In this document: positions 31,691 through 42,699 of the stretch, in pieces
Layout: each line of letters starts with the position of its first letter
Numbering within the stretch: the stretch's first letter is position 1
DNA from: Lepidurus packardi
Taxonomy: Eukaryota > Arthropoda > Branchiopoda > Notostraca > Triopsidae
Length of the DNA: 64,000 nucleotides
Direction of reading: 5' to 3'
Assembly (NCBI GenBank): GCA_023053545.1
Contig: JAKZAN010000126.1
Span: forward strand, 1 to 64,000
Made by a program: the position numbers and the translations under genes
The notes under the pieces: model-generated
Told to the model about the DNA's origin: nothing
The model's input: only the letters and a program-made list of their open reading frames with translations
The model's database searches: none

Positions 31691-34600
31691 TTATTCTAAG
31701 GCGGGATCGGGGTCTAATAGGAAAAGTTTATGAATCGGCCGGTGGTATATTCCGGTATCGGTTTTCACCATCGCCGAACGTACGAGCTCGTCTTTCCCCC
31801 GGAAAACCTCAGTTATTCGTCCATGCAACCACTTTCCTCGTACCAGATTTGGCTCTAAGACCAGTACAGCATCACCTTCTTGGAAATTTCTTTGGCGCGT
31901 AAGCCACTTTGAACGGCGGGTTAGGGTGGGGATGTAATGTTTCTTCCACACATCCCACAGAACCGTGGTAAGATGCTGTAGATACTTGAAAAGTTTCCGG
32001 GGGGTGCTTTTGGGCACCTGCCCCACCGGAATAGACGAGGATCTTTGATTCAGAAAATCTAAAGGTGTAATCGTGCGCATGTCCTTGGGATCAGAGCTGA
32101 CATACATCAACGGGCGTCCATTCAAAAACCCGGCCACTTCGTACAACAATGTTCTTAACACATCCTCGGAAACGCCTTTTCGGTTTTCTCGCTCGATTGC
32201 CAACACCTTGTACAGTGCCCTCTTGGCGGACTTTACCAAACCTTCGTGTACACCACCAAAATGTGGTGCCTGAGGTGGTTGGAATGTCCATCGGATGCCT
32301 CGCCCTTCGCAGAAGTTCTTCAAAGCTTCATCTTCACGCGTGGCCTCGACCAGCTGATTCAGTTCTTTCTCGGCTCCCACAAAGTTGGTCCCATTGTCGG
32401 AATAAATGCTTAATGGTTTGCCACGGGTCGAAATGAAGCGCCGAAGTACGAGGAGGAAATCATCCGTGGATAGAGACCGTGCTAAATCCAAATAAACAGC
32501 TCTGGTCACCATACAGGTGAACAGAGCTCCGTACCGCTTCGTAACCCGGTTATTCCCTTGAACGATTTCCAGTGGCCCGAAGTAATCCACTGACGTGTGA
32601 GAAAATGGAGAATCGACGTCCAGCCGTTCCCGGGGAAGTTCTCCCATGAGTTGCGTCGCTGGTCGTGCGGTTTCGATCTTGCATTCGACGCATCTCCTTC
32701 GAACGCGTTTGACGGCTTCACGACCGTTTACTATCCAATACATCTCCCTAAGGTGGGCTAGCACGTGGTTGATCCCGGCGTGCAGGAGTCGACGATGGAA
32801 ATCTTCAATGATTCTCTCCGTCAGCGGGTGCTTCGATGGTAGCAGCACGGGGTGTTTGTTTTCGTACGGCAGGTCAGCTGCGTCTAACCTCCCACCGACG
32901 CGCAATAACTCGTCCGTTCCAAGGAACGGATTAAAGGCTAGGATTTTCGAACTCTTTGCCAAATTGACTCCTTCACGTAGTCTTTCTACGTCCGGACCGA
33001 ATGACTGCCACTGACAGGCCTTGACAAGATTCTTCAATGGGTCCGTTAGATTTCGGAAGCCGGCGCAGTCTTCAGGCTTGACACTTTCCCAATCGACTTC
33101 CTCACAAATCTGCGACGTAACAAGGGAGCGATGTTCCTGAGTGTGTCGCATCTCTTCATGATTAATTATCCATGGGGTGTCTCTTGGCCACGTAACTTCC
33201 TCCCGTCTGAGGAAATCAGGCCCCATAAACCAGGGTTCTAAGTCGTTCCGATCTACGTGCAAGTTAGATCTCGTGGCGAGATCGCTGCTGTTGCGGCTGC
33301 CTGGAACGTAGCGCCATTCTTCGGGGCGAGTTATTGTTTGAATCTCACCTATTCGGTTGCTGACGAACGGCTTGTAGAACGATGATGTGCCGCGAATCCA
33401 GTTACGGACGCATGAGCTGTCCGTCCATAAAATCCTCCGCTCGACAATTCGTCGCAACCCCTTCTCGACATAGTTCGTCAGCCGGGCTCCTAACAAGGCT
33501 GCATTTAGCTCCGCCTTGGCTACCGATATAGTCTTTAACGGTGTGAGCTTCGTTTTAGCCATGACGATGTTCGTGCGAACGCTGCCATCCTTGTGAACAA
33601 CTCGGACGTAGACTACGGCTGCCACAGCTTCCTGAGAAGCGTCATTAAAGGTGTGTAATTCCACATAATCAATGGCATCTTCGTCCGGGAAAAGACATCT
33701 AGGTATCTCAGCTCGTCGAAGATCCTGAAGCAAATCCAACCAATGTTGCCACCATTGGCGTGCCTCCAACGGAATCTCGTCATCCCAATCTAAACCTCCG
33801 AGACCCAGTTCTCGGTGCTTAATTTTTGCCTTAACTGTCACGGGTGCTAAGAACCCCATAGGGTCGAAGACTTCCGCCAGGATCCTCAACAATCCGCGTC
33901 GGGTAAACTTCACCTCGTGCGGCCCAACTTCCTTCGACGTCAAGACGTCTCGCAATGGGATCCAGTATATCCCCAATACTTTGGTTCCGAACTCCTCTTC
34001 CTTCGATGCTAAGCTAGCTAAGTCCATACTGTTGCGGGAGTCCAGGATATGCGGCCGGTTGGAGACCCACTTGCCCAAGTTGAAGTCGCCTCTGCGTAAG
34101 AGGTCGCTGACCTCTTTAATTCTCGTGGTGGCTTGATCTTCGGTCGCCTTGCTGTCCAAATAGTCGTCCATATATAGATTATTCGTTACAGCTTCCGCGG
34201 CTTCCGGGAAATCTGCCCCGTGGTCTTCGGCCGTTCTCCTTACGGTTTGAATGGCGATGAACGGAGAGCAACAGTCCCCAAACGCCAGGCGGTCCATTTG
34301 GAACACTTCCATCACGTTGCTGCCCTTCTCTTTCCAAAGGAAACGGTGGAATCGGGCATCTTCTTCTCGTAATCGAATGCGGCTAAACATTGCTTCGATG
34401 TCGGCAACAAACGCGACACCAAACTCGCGAAACTTCAAAAAAACGATCGGGATTTCCGCTTGTAAAGCTGGTCCAGGTAACAATGCATCGTTCAAGCATT
34501 TACCGGCAAACGTGGCTGCGGCGTCGAATACAATGCGTAACTTCTTGTTAGTCGCGGACTTTTTGTACACCCCGTGGTGCGGTAGATAATACTGCTGCGG

Positions 34601-37042
34601 GTGCTGTATCTCTTCCAACGCTGTAACTTTATGGGCGTACCCGTGAACTACGTACTTTTGTATGGCCTCCTCGTAGTCCTTTTCGTACGCCCTGTCCTTG
34701 GCGAACTTCCGTTCCATCGCCACGAAACGCTGCTCCGCCAAAGCCCGATTGTTCTTGAGGTTGGGCTCTCCCTCACGCCACGGCAGGGCGACTTCGTACC
34801 CGGTTTCGAGCCTCTTCGTCCCTTGAAGAACCATATTGAGGGCCCTCGAGTCTTCGCCTGACAAGGCCGGTCCCCTGCTGTGCTCTGTACCGAAGGATTC
34901 GGTTTCACAGAACTTCCGGAAGCTAACATCGAGCTCTCCGTAAACTCCTCGGATGAGGTTGACGTGCGCTAATCTCGCGGTTCCTTGTTGAATGACTCCT
35001 CTCGCCACCCATCCAAAAGCGGTTCTTACGGCACCAGGTTCTCCTTGTTTCCCATGACGCGTTTCTCTGGGAGTGAGAAGGTGAATATGGTCGCACCCAA
35101 TTAAAATGTTAATTACTCCCCTGGAATCATGTAGTGGTAAGTCTTTCATGTGAGTCCACTCACTCTTCAACTTCGACCACGCAAATTCCGCTGTTGGGCT
35201 ACACACCGTCGGGATTGAGTTCACGCGAATCCACAATGGGCCATCCTCTCCCTCGATCTGGATCTCTGTCTCTTGCGAACGATAGTCACCCCGCTTGCCT
35301 GCTACTCCTCGAAGTTTCAAGTCATTACATTCCCCGGAAAATCCAAGACGTCGCAGGAAAGACTGTTGGATGAGTGAAATGTCGCTCCCTTCATCGATCA
35401 GCATGTTCGCTTTTACTCTTCTTCCCTTGGCGTCGACCACCCGCACGGTCATGACGCCCAAGGCGACCGCTTGTGGTCGGTTTCGTGTTGCATGAGCGGA
35501 GGTTCCTTCGACCGCGGCTTCATTCCTGTGCAGGAGGCGGTGGTGACGGCGCTTGCATCCATTGATGCCGCACTCCCTGCCCGTCCTGCAGTCCTTGGAT
35601 TGATGCCTCCCCCGTAGACATGAGAAACATAGTCTTTTCCCTTCTACAGTCTTTATTCGGTCGCTTAGCTGCATAGTTTTGAATTTAGAACACTCTTCTA
35701 GTCGATGGTCATCTCCACAGCTCCAGCAACCTGTTGGCTTGTTGTCCTTAGGAGATTCGGTTGAGGCATTGTTGCTCCTGCCTTTGAGCTTTTTGTCAGC
35801 TTCCTTGGGCGCCTTTTCCTGGTCCTTTGCAATGTCGTACGCGTTTTGGTACGCTGCCGCTCTTGCGCACAGCCACGAGCCAAAACGTTCTAAGTCGTGG
35901 CAGAAGACGCCCGAAGCGCAACCTTCGTTCCATGCCAGACGGTCTTGAATATTCAGCCTCGCCGTGACTCTCTCGATGATGTCCCTTTGGCTGCTGCCCC
36001 CTATACGACTAAGGTCAAACAGGTGAGTTCGCGTACGCTCGGCAAATCTCTTGAAGGCGGTTGGGTTTCCTTTCCCGACTTCAAGTTTCTCCAGGGCTTG
36101 AATGTGGGCTGCTCTCATGACATCTCTCCGACCGCAGGTTTGCTTGAGTCGGCTCAGCGCTTCCTTGTAGGCGTGCTCTCCTCCGCCGAGGCCATAAACG
36201 ATATCCACGCAATCTCCTCGAAGGCTGGTTCGCAGAATTGCTAATTTCTCCGCGGGGCTTTTCCGCTTCTGGTGAACTAGTGACCTAAAAAGGTCAATCC
36301 ACTGGAACCACTCCAGCGCTAAGCCGGAATATGGTTCCATCATAGGTCCAGCAGACTGGTTTCTGCACTCGGAGCTTTCTTGCTTCGTGATTTCTCTGCC
36401 GCTTACGTATGTGTCGATCCAGTCATCTGGGGCTTCACTCTCGATGTTTTGGCTGTCCAGCCACTCCGACACGCGATGTTTCACTGCGTTTGCTTTGGGT
36501 TGCCGTGGGTTCTTCGCTTTATCCAAAATCTCTTCCAGAGTTCTGGCTAGGCTCTGACTCAAACGTTGTGATATCTGGCTCACGGCGTCAACCAGGTCTA
36601 CGGAGTGATCTTGATCATCGTGTTCGGCATGCTCTGATTTTTCGGATTGAGCTCTGCTACCGACAGCTGGCGAAGGGTTTACTTGGTCGTGAAGGGATGT
36701 GATTGAAGAGCCGTCCGGATGCTGCTCCCGATAAACGGTTATCGCTTCCGATGCTGCTTCAATTTTACCCCAGTACTTGATCTGGAGGTTCGCTTCCCTT
36801 CCGGCTTCTTCGTCATCATCTTCCAGGAGATCAAAAAGTTTTTCGTTGATGCTCTCGACCTCTTGGTAGGCGTTTCGACATTCCTTCAACCTGCTCTGCA
36901 TTAACCGTTTCGAGTCTTTCTCGCTGATGAAGTGCTCGATATCCTTACAGAACTCGGTGATTCTGGTCCTGAGAGTCGTTCGTTTCCTCTTGAGTTGACG
37001 TACGTTTACTTTTGGAAACTCTTCGGAATTGGCAGCGGCCAT
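31691..37042 (-). CDS. BEL/Pao Gag-Pol polyprotein
   Basis: A single frame encodes capsid and all enzymes. The open frame extends to 37183, but the first ATG is at 37042, giving 1783 residues. Positions below count from 37183, so subtract 47 for the ATG product. The Gag core of DUF1759 type is at ~285-450 (LALEWFQWIDLF). Zinc knuckles are at 486-498 (CWSCGDDHRLEEC, a C-x2-C-x3-H form) and 519-532. The protease has D597 in LIDEGSD and a partner ILIGCD at 693-698. The RT has D928 and YMDD at 1004-1007. RNase H has D1181, E1225, D1255 and probably D1301. The integrase has a zinc site H1463, H1468, C1498, C1501 and a core D1533, D1596, E1647 with 50 residues between the last two, typical of this group. 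The C-terminal ~100 residues resemble the DUF5641 tail. No stop or frameshift breaks it. Confidence 0.95.
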   Translation of the reverse strand: MAAANSEEFPKVNVRQLKRKRTTLRTRITEFCKDIEHFISEKDSKRLMQSRLKECRNAYQEVESINEKLFDLLEDDDEEAGREANLQIKYWGKIEAASEAITVYREQHPDGSSITSLHDQVNPSPAVGSRAQSEKSEHAEHDDQDHSVDLVDAVSQISQRLSQSLARTLEEILDKAKNPRQPKANAVKHRVSEWLDSQNIESEAPDDWIDTYVSGREITKQESSECRNQSAGPMMEPYSGLALEWFQWIDLFRSLVHQKRKSPAEKLAILRTSLRGDCVDIVYGLGGGEHAYKEALSRLKQTCGRRDVMRAAHIQALEKLEVGKGNPTAFKRFAERTRTHLFDLSRIGGSSQRDIIERVTARLNIQDRLAWNEGCASGVFCHDLERFGSWLCARAAAYQNAYDIAKDQEKAPKEADKKLKGRSNNASTESPKDNKPTGCWSCGDDHRLEECSKFKTMQLSDRIKTVEGKRLCFSCLRGRHQSKDCRTGRECGINGCKRRHHRLLHRNEAAVEGTSAHATRNRPQAVALGVMTVRVVDAKGRRVKANMLIDEGSDISLIQQSFLRRLGFSGECNDLKLRGVAGKRGDYRSQETEIQIEGEDGPLWIRVNSIPTVCSPTAEFAWSKLKSEWTHMKDLPLHDSRGVINILIGCDHIHLLTPRETRHGKQGEPGAVRTAFGWVARGVIQQGTARLAHVNLIRGVYGELDVSFRKFCETESFGTEHSRGPALSGEDSRALNMVLQGTKRLETGYEVALPWREGEPNLKNNRALAEQRFVAMERKFAKDRAYEKDYEEAIQKYVVHGYAHKVTALEEIQHPQQYYLPHHGVYKKSATNKKLRIVFDAAATFAGKCLNDALLPGPALQAEIPIVFLKFREFGVAFVADIEAMFSRIRLREEDARFHRFLWKEKGSNVMEVFQMDRLAFGDCCSPFIAIQTVRRTAEDHGADFPEAAEAVTNNLYMDDYLDSKATEDQATTRIKEVSDLLRRGDFNLGKWVSNRPHILDSRNSMDLASLASKEEEFGTKVLGIYWIPLRDVLTSKEVGPHEVKFTRRGLLRILAEVFDPMGFLAPVTVKAKIKHRELGLGGLDWDDEIPLEARQWWQHWLDLLQDLRRAEIPRCLFPDEDAIDYVELHTFNDASQEAVAAVVYVRVVHKDGSVRTNIVMAKTKLTPLKTISVAKAELNAALLGARLTNYVEKGLRRIVERRILWTDSSCVRNWIRGTSSFYKPFVSNRIGEIQTITRPEEWRYVPGSRNSSDLATRSNLHVDRNDLEPWFMGPDFLRREEVTWPRDTPWIINHEEMRHTQEHRSLVTSQICEEVDWESVKPEDCAGFRNLTDPLKNLVKACQWQSFGPDVERLREGVNLAKSSKILAFNPFLGTDELLRVGGRLDAADLPYENKHPVLLPSKHPLTERIIEDFHRRLLHAGINHVLAHLREMYWIVNGREAVKRVRRRCVECKIETARPATQLMGELPRERLDVDSPFSHTSVDYFGPLEIVQGNNRVTKRYGALFTCMVTRAVYLDLARSLSTDDFLLVLRRFISTRGKPLSIYSDNGTNFVGAEKELNQLVEATREDEALKNFCEGRGIRWTFQPPQAPHFGGVHEGLVKSAKRALYKVLAIERENRKGVSEDVLRTLLYEVAGFLNGRPLMYVSSDPKDMRTITPLDFLNQRSSSIPVGQVPKSTPRKLFKYLQHLTTVLWDVWKKHYIPTLTRRSKWLTRQRNFQEGDAVLVLEPNLVRGKWLHGRITEVFRGKDELVRSAMVKTDTGIYHRPIHKLFLLDPDPALE

Positions 37043-37221
37043 CTTGACTGATGGTTGCCCTGGCTGAAGAGACTTCGACTTGAAACGCCCAATGGACTCT
37101 GACCTCCCGGGTAAACACGACGAAAAAAAACGAACTCGGTGTCGCTGAAGTATCGCTAGCGGCTTGACTCCTCGGAAAAGCACTTTTCACAATATGTTGC
37201 TTGTCTCACAAACCAACCGAA

Positions 37222-37239
37222 TCCGGTTCCGGAGGACCA
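37222..37239 (-). other. Primer-binding site of the BEL/Pao element
   Basis: The plus strand reads TCCGGTTCCGGAGGACCA, ending in CCA two bases from the 5' LTR; the element RNA carries the complement TGGTCCTCCGGAACCGGA. The upstream bases CGAA would continue a T-loop, but the total length between loop and CCA is 14 rather than the usual 13, so I do not assign the tRNA; tRNA-Tyr-like endings are the closest I can recall. Confidence 0.7.
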
Positions 37240-37241
37240 AT

Positions 37242-37550
37242 TGTTCTTACGAATATCACTATGCTGAACACCGGCTGGCTAATTTGTCTTTATTATCCAT
37301 ATTGGAAACGGACTTACACCGAGTTAACTATGATTGTATATAGGATTCAAATTGATTTGACTCAAGTTACACTTTCAGCACAAAAAAACTCTGTATTTTC
37401 GTATTCGACGCGAGCGACTCCCTTCCGACCCCCAACCTTTTCCACAATAACAACCATACGTCATAATCCCTTCTGTCCTTCAGCTCTTCCTTTTCATCTT
37501 TCAATTCTTCCTTTTCATCTTTATTCCATTCTTCCGTTTTCGCCTCAACA
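37242..37550 (-). repeat. 5' LTR of the BEL/Pao element (309 bp)
   Basis: It is the partner of 31332-31640 with one mismatch (C at 37246). In the element's orientation it lies upstream of the primer-binding site and Gag-Pol, so it should contain the promoter. The leader between it and the ATG at 37042 is about 200 bases. Confidence 0.95.
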
Positions 37551-37555
37551 CTGGT
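37551..37555. repeat. Target-site duplication CTGGT, right side of the BEL/Pao element
   Basis: It is the second copy of the duplication at 31327-31331. Confidence 0.88.
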
Positions 37556-40294
37556 TTAAACCAGGCCTAAACAGGTCTTAACTGATTTAAACTAGTTTAT
37601 TAACTGTTTTACACTGGTTTAAACTTGTTTATACTAGTTCAAACTGGTTAAAACTGGTTTACACAGGTCTAAACTGGTTTAAGCGAGTTTATAAACTGGT
37701 TTAAGCTAGTTTATAAACTGGTTTATACCTTTGTAAACAGGTCTAAACTGGTTCTAAATGGCATAAACTGGTTTACACAGGTCTAAACTGGTTTAAACTG
37801 GTTTATACTAGTTGTAACTGGTTTAGACTGGTCTACTCATGTCAAAACTGGTTTACTCATGTCTAAACTGGTTTAAGGTAGTTTATAGACTGGTTTATAC
37901 TAGTTCAAACTGGTTTAAACCGGTTTAAACTGGCTTAATCTGGTTTAAACTGGTCAAAACTAGATTATAAACTGGTTTATACCGGTGTAAACAGGTCTAA
38001 ACTGGTTTTAACTGGTATAAACTGGTTTAAACAGGTCTAAACTGGTTTAAACTGGTTTATACTAGTTCAAACTGGTTGAAATTTTTTTAACAGGTCTACA
38101 CTGGTTTAAACTAGTTTATTAACTGTGTTACACTGGTTTAAACTTGTTTATACTAGTTCAAACTGGTTTAAACTGGTTTACACAGGTCTAAACTGGTTCA
38201 AGCTAGTTTATAAACTGGTTTACACCGGTGTAAACAGGTTCAAACTGGTTCTGAATGGTATAAACTGGTTTACACAGGTCTAAACTGGTGTAAACTGGTT
38301 TATACTAGTTCAAACTGGTTTAAACCGGTTAAAACTGGCTTAATCTGGTTTAAACTGGTTAAAACTAGATTATAAACTGGTTTATACCGGTGTAAACAGG
38401 TCTAAACTGGTTTTAACTGGTATAAACTAGTTCAAACTGGTTTAAATTTTTTTAACAGGTCTAAACTGGTTTAAACTAGTTTATTAACTGTGTTACACTG
38501 GTTTAAACTTGTTTATACTAGTTCAAACTGGTTTAAACTGGTTTACACAGGTCTAAACTGGTTTAAGCTAGTTTATAAACTGGTTTATACCGGTGTAAAC
38601 AGGTCTAAACTGGTTCTAAATGGTATAAACTGGTTTACACAGGTCTAAACTGGTTTAAACTGGTTTATACTAGTTCAAACTGGTTTAAGCCGGTTAAAAC
38701 TGGCTTAATCTGGTTTAAACTGGTCAAAACCAGATTATAAACTGGTTTATACCGGTGTAAACAGGTCTAAACTGGTTTTAACTGGTATAAACTGGTTTAC
38801 AAAGGTTTAAACTGGTTTATACTAGTTCAAACTGGTTGAAATTTTTTGAACAGGTCTAAACTTGTTTTAACTAGTTTATAAACTGGTTTAAAACGTTTTT
38901 AACTGGCTTAAACTGGCTTAAACTGGTTTAAACCAGGCCTAAACAGGTCTTAACTGATTTAAAATAGTTTATTAACTGTTTTACACTGGTTTAAACTTGT
39001 TTATACTAGTTCAAACTGGTTAAAACTGGTTTACACAGGTCTAAACTGGTTTAAGCGAGTTTATAAACTGGTTTAAGCTAGTTTATAAACTGGTTTATAC
39101 CTTTGTAAACAGGTCTAAACTGGTTCTAAATGGCATAAACTGGTTTACACAGGTCTAAACTGGTTTAAACTGGTTTATACTAGTTGTAACTGGTTTAGAC
39201 TGGTCTACTCATGTCAAAACTGGTTTACTCATGTCTAAACTGGTTTAAGGTAGTTTATAGACTGGTTTATACTAGTTCAAACTGGTTTAAACCGGTTTAA
39301 ACTGGCTTAATCTGGTTTAAACTGGTCAAAACTAGATTATAAACTGGTTTATACCGGTGTAAACAGGTCTAAACTGGTTTTAACTGGTATAAACTGGTTT
39401 AAACAGGTCTAAACTGGTTTAAACTGGTTTATACTAGTTCAAACTGGTTGAAATTTTTTTAACAGGTCTACACTGGTTTAAACTAGTTTATTAACTGTGT
39501 TACACTGGTTTAAACTTGTTTATACTAGTTCAAACTGGTTTAAACTGGTTTACACAGGTCTAAACTGGTTCAAGCTAGTTTATAAACTGGTTTACACCGG
39601 TGTAAACAGGTTCAAACTGGTTCTGAATGGTATAAACTGGTTTACACAGGTCTAAACTGGTGTAAACTGGTTTATACTAGTTCAAACTGGTTTAAACCGG
39701 TTAAAACTGGCTTAATCTGGTTTGAACTGGTTAAAACTAGATTATAAACTGGTTTATACCGGTGTAAACAGGTCTAAACTGGTTTTAACTGGTATAAACT
39801 AGTTCAAACTGGTTTAAATTTTTTTAACAGGTCTAAACTGGTTTAAACTAGTTTATTAACTGTGTTACACTGGTTTAAACTTGTTTATACTAGTTCAAAC
39901 TGGTTTAAACTGGTTTACACAGGTCTAAACTGGTTTAAGCTAGTTTATAAACTGGTTTATACCGGTGTAAACAGGTCTAAACTGGTTCTAAATGGTATAA
40001 ACTGGTTTACACAGGTCTAAACTGGTTTAAACTGGTTTATACTAGTTCAAACTGGTTTAAGCCGGTTAAAACTGGCTTAATCTGGTTTAAACTGGTCAAA
40101 ACCAGATTATAAACTGGTTTATACCGGTGTAAACAGGTCTAAACTGGTTTTAACTGGTATAAACTGGTTTACAAAGGTTTAAACTGGTTTATACTGGTTC
40201 AAACTGGTTGAAATTTTTTTAGCAGGTCTAAACTTGTTTTAACTAGTTTATAAACTGGTTTAAAACGTTTTTAACTGGCTTAAACTGGCTTAAA
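37551..40294 (+). repeat. 1372-bp higher-order repeat, two tandem copies
   Basis: Landmarks ACTGATTT (37581/38953) and the rare GTTGTAACTGG (37811/39183) are both 1372 bp apart. The second copy has a few private changes, such as AAAATAGTTT near 38961 and TTTGAACTGG near 39721. Confidence 0.85.
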
Positions 40295-41110
40295 CTGGTT
40301 TAAACCAAGCCTAAACAGGTCTTAACTAGTTTAAACTAGTTTATTAACTGATTTACACTGGTTTAAACTTGTTTAGACTAGTTCAAACTGGTTTAAACTG
40401 GTTTACACAGGTCTAAACTGGTTTAAGCTAGTTTATAAACTGGTTTATACCTTTGTAAACAGGTCTAAACTGGTTCTAAATGGCATAAACTGGTTTACAC
40501 AGGTCTAAACTGGTTTAAACTGGTTTATACAAGTTCAAACTGGTTTATACTGGTCTACTCATGTCAAAACTGGTTTACTCATGTCTAAACTGGTTTAAGG
40601 TAGTTTATAGACTGGTTTATACTAGTTCAAACTGGTTTAAACCGGTTAAAACTGGCTTAAACTGGTTTAAACTGGTCAAAACTAGATTACAAACTGGTTA
40701 ATACCGGTGTAAACAGGTCTAAACTGGTTTTAACTGGTATAAACTGGTTTACACAGGTCTAAACTGGTTTAAACTGGTTTATACTAGTTCAAACTGGTTG
40801 AAATTTTTTTAACAGGTCTAAACTGGTTTAAACTAGTTTATTAACTGTGTTACACTGGTTTAAACTTGTTTATACTAGTTTAAACTGGTTTAAACTGGTT
40901 TACACAGGTCTAAACTGGTTTCAGCTAGTTTATAAACTGGTTTACACCGGTGTAAACAAGTCCAAACTGGTTCTAAATGGTATAAACTGGTTTACACAGG
41001 TCTAAACTGGTGTAAACTGGTTTATACTAGTTCAAACTGGTTATCCCGGTTAAAACTGGCTTAATCTGGTTTAAACTGGTCAAAACTAGATTATAAACTG
41101 GCTTATACCG

Positions 41111-41190
41111 GTGTAAACAGGTCTAAACTGGTTTACACAGGTCTAAACTGGTTTACACAGGTCTAAACTGGTTTACACAGGTCTAAACTG
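41111..41190 (+). repeat. Local expansion of a 20-bp dimer
   Basis: The dimer GTTTACACAGGTCTAAACTG is repeated about three to four times in a row here, against once elsewhere. A shorter expansion of the same dimer is near 50300-50345. Confidence 0.85.
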
Positions 41191-42699
41191 GTTTAAACTG
41201 GTTGATACTAGTTCAAACTGGTTGAAATTTTTTTAACAGGTCTAAACTTGTTTTAACTAGTTTATAAACTGGTTTAAAACGTTTTTAACTGGCTTAAACT
41301 GGCTTAAACTGGTTTAAACCAGGCCTAAACAGGTCTTAACTGATTTAAACTAGTTTATTAACTGTTTTACACTGGTTTAAACTTGTTTATACTAGTTCAA
41401 ACTGGTTTAAACTGGTTTACACAGGTCTAAACTGGTTTCAGCTAGTTTATAAACTGGTTTATACCGGTGTAAACAGGTCTAAACTGGTTTACACAGGTCT
41501 AAACTGGTTTAAACTGGTTGATACTAGTTCAAACTGGTTGAAATTTTTTTAACAGGTCTAAACTTGTTCAAACTAGTTTATAAACTGGTTTAAAACGTTT
41601 TTAACTGGCTTAAATTGGTTTAAACCAGGCCTAAACAGGTCTAAACTGGTTTAAACTAGTTTATTAACTGTTTTACACTGGTTTAAACTTGTTTATACTA
41701 GTTCAACCTGGTTTAAACTGGTTTACACAGGTCTAAACTGGTTTAAGCGAGTTCATAAACTGGTTTATACCGGTGTAAACAGGTCTAAACTGGTTTAAGC
41801 TAGTTCATAAACTGGTTTATACCGGTGTAAACAGGTCTAAACTGGTTCTAAATGGTATAAACTGGTTTACACAGGTCTAAACTGGTTTATACTGGTTTAT
41901 ACTAGTTCAAACTGGTTGAAATTTTTTTAACAGGTCTAAACTGGTTTAATCTAGTTTATTAACTGTGTTACACTGGTTTAAACTTGTTTATACTAGTTCA
42001 AACTGGTTTAAACTGGTTAACACAGGTCTAAACTGGTTCAAGCTAGTTTATAAACTGGTTTACACCGGTGTAAACAGGTACAAACTGGTTCTAAATGGTA
42101 TAAACTGGTTTACACAGGTCTAAACTGGTTTACACAGGTCTAAACTGGTGTAAACTGGTTTATACTAGTTCAAACTGGTTTAAACCGGTTAAAACTGGCT
42201 TAATCTGGTTTAAACTGGTTAAAACTAGTTTATAAACTGGTTTATACCGGTGTAAACAGGTCTAAACTGGTTCTAAATGGTATAAACTGGTTTACACAGG
42301 TCTAAACTGGTTTAAACTGGTTTATACTAGTTCAAACTGGTTTAAGCCGGTTAAAACTGGCTTAATCTGGTGTAAACTGGTCAAATCCAGATTATAAACT
42401 GGTTTATACCGGTGTAAACAGGTCTAAACTGGTTTTAACTGGTATAAACTGGTTTACAAAGGTTTAAACTGGTTTATACTAGTTCAAACTGGTTGAAATT
42501 TTTTGAACAGGTCTAAACTTGTTTTAACTAGTTTATAAACTGGTTTAAAACGTTTTTAACTGGCTTAAACTAGCTTAAACTGGTTTAAACCAGGCCTAAA
42601 CAGGTCTTAACTGATTTAAACTAGTTTATTAACTGTTTTATACTGGTTTAAACTTGTTCATACTAGATCAAACTGGTTTAAACTGGTTTACACAGGTCT

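Larger units (their letters stand above)
31332..37550 (-). mobile_element. Complete BEL/Pao LTR retrotransposon (6219 bp)
   Basis: On the minus strand the element has, in order, an LTR (37550-37242), a primer-binding site, one long gag-pol frame, a polypurine tract (31651-31641) and an LTR (31640-31332). The LTRs (309 bp, TG...CA) differ at one base (T at 31336, C at 37246), about 0.3 percent. Target duplications are intact. Unlike the gypsy element it keeps gag and pol in one uninterrupted frame, which is usual for BEL/Pao. No env-like frame is present. With all catalytic motifs in place this copy could be active, or could be a recent copy of an active one. Confidence 0.96.
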
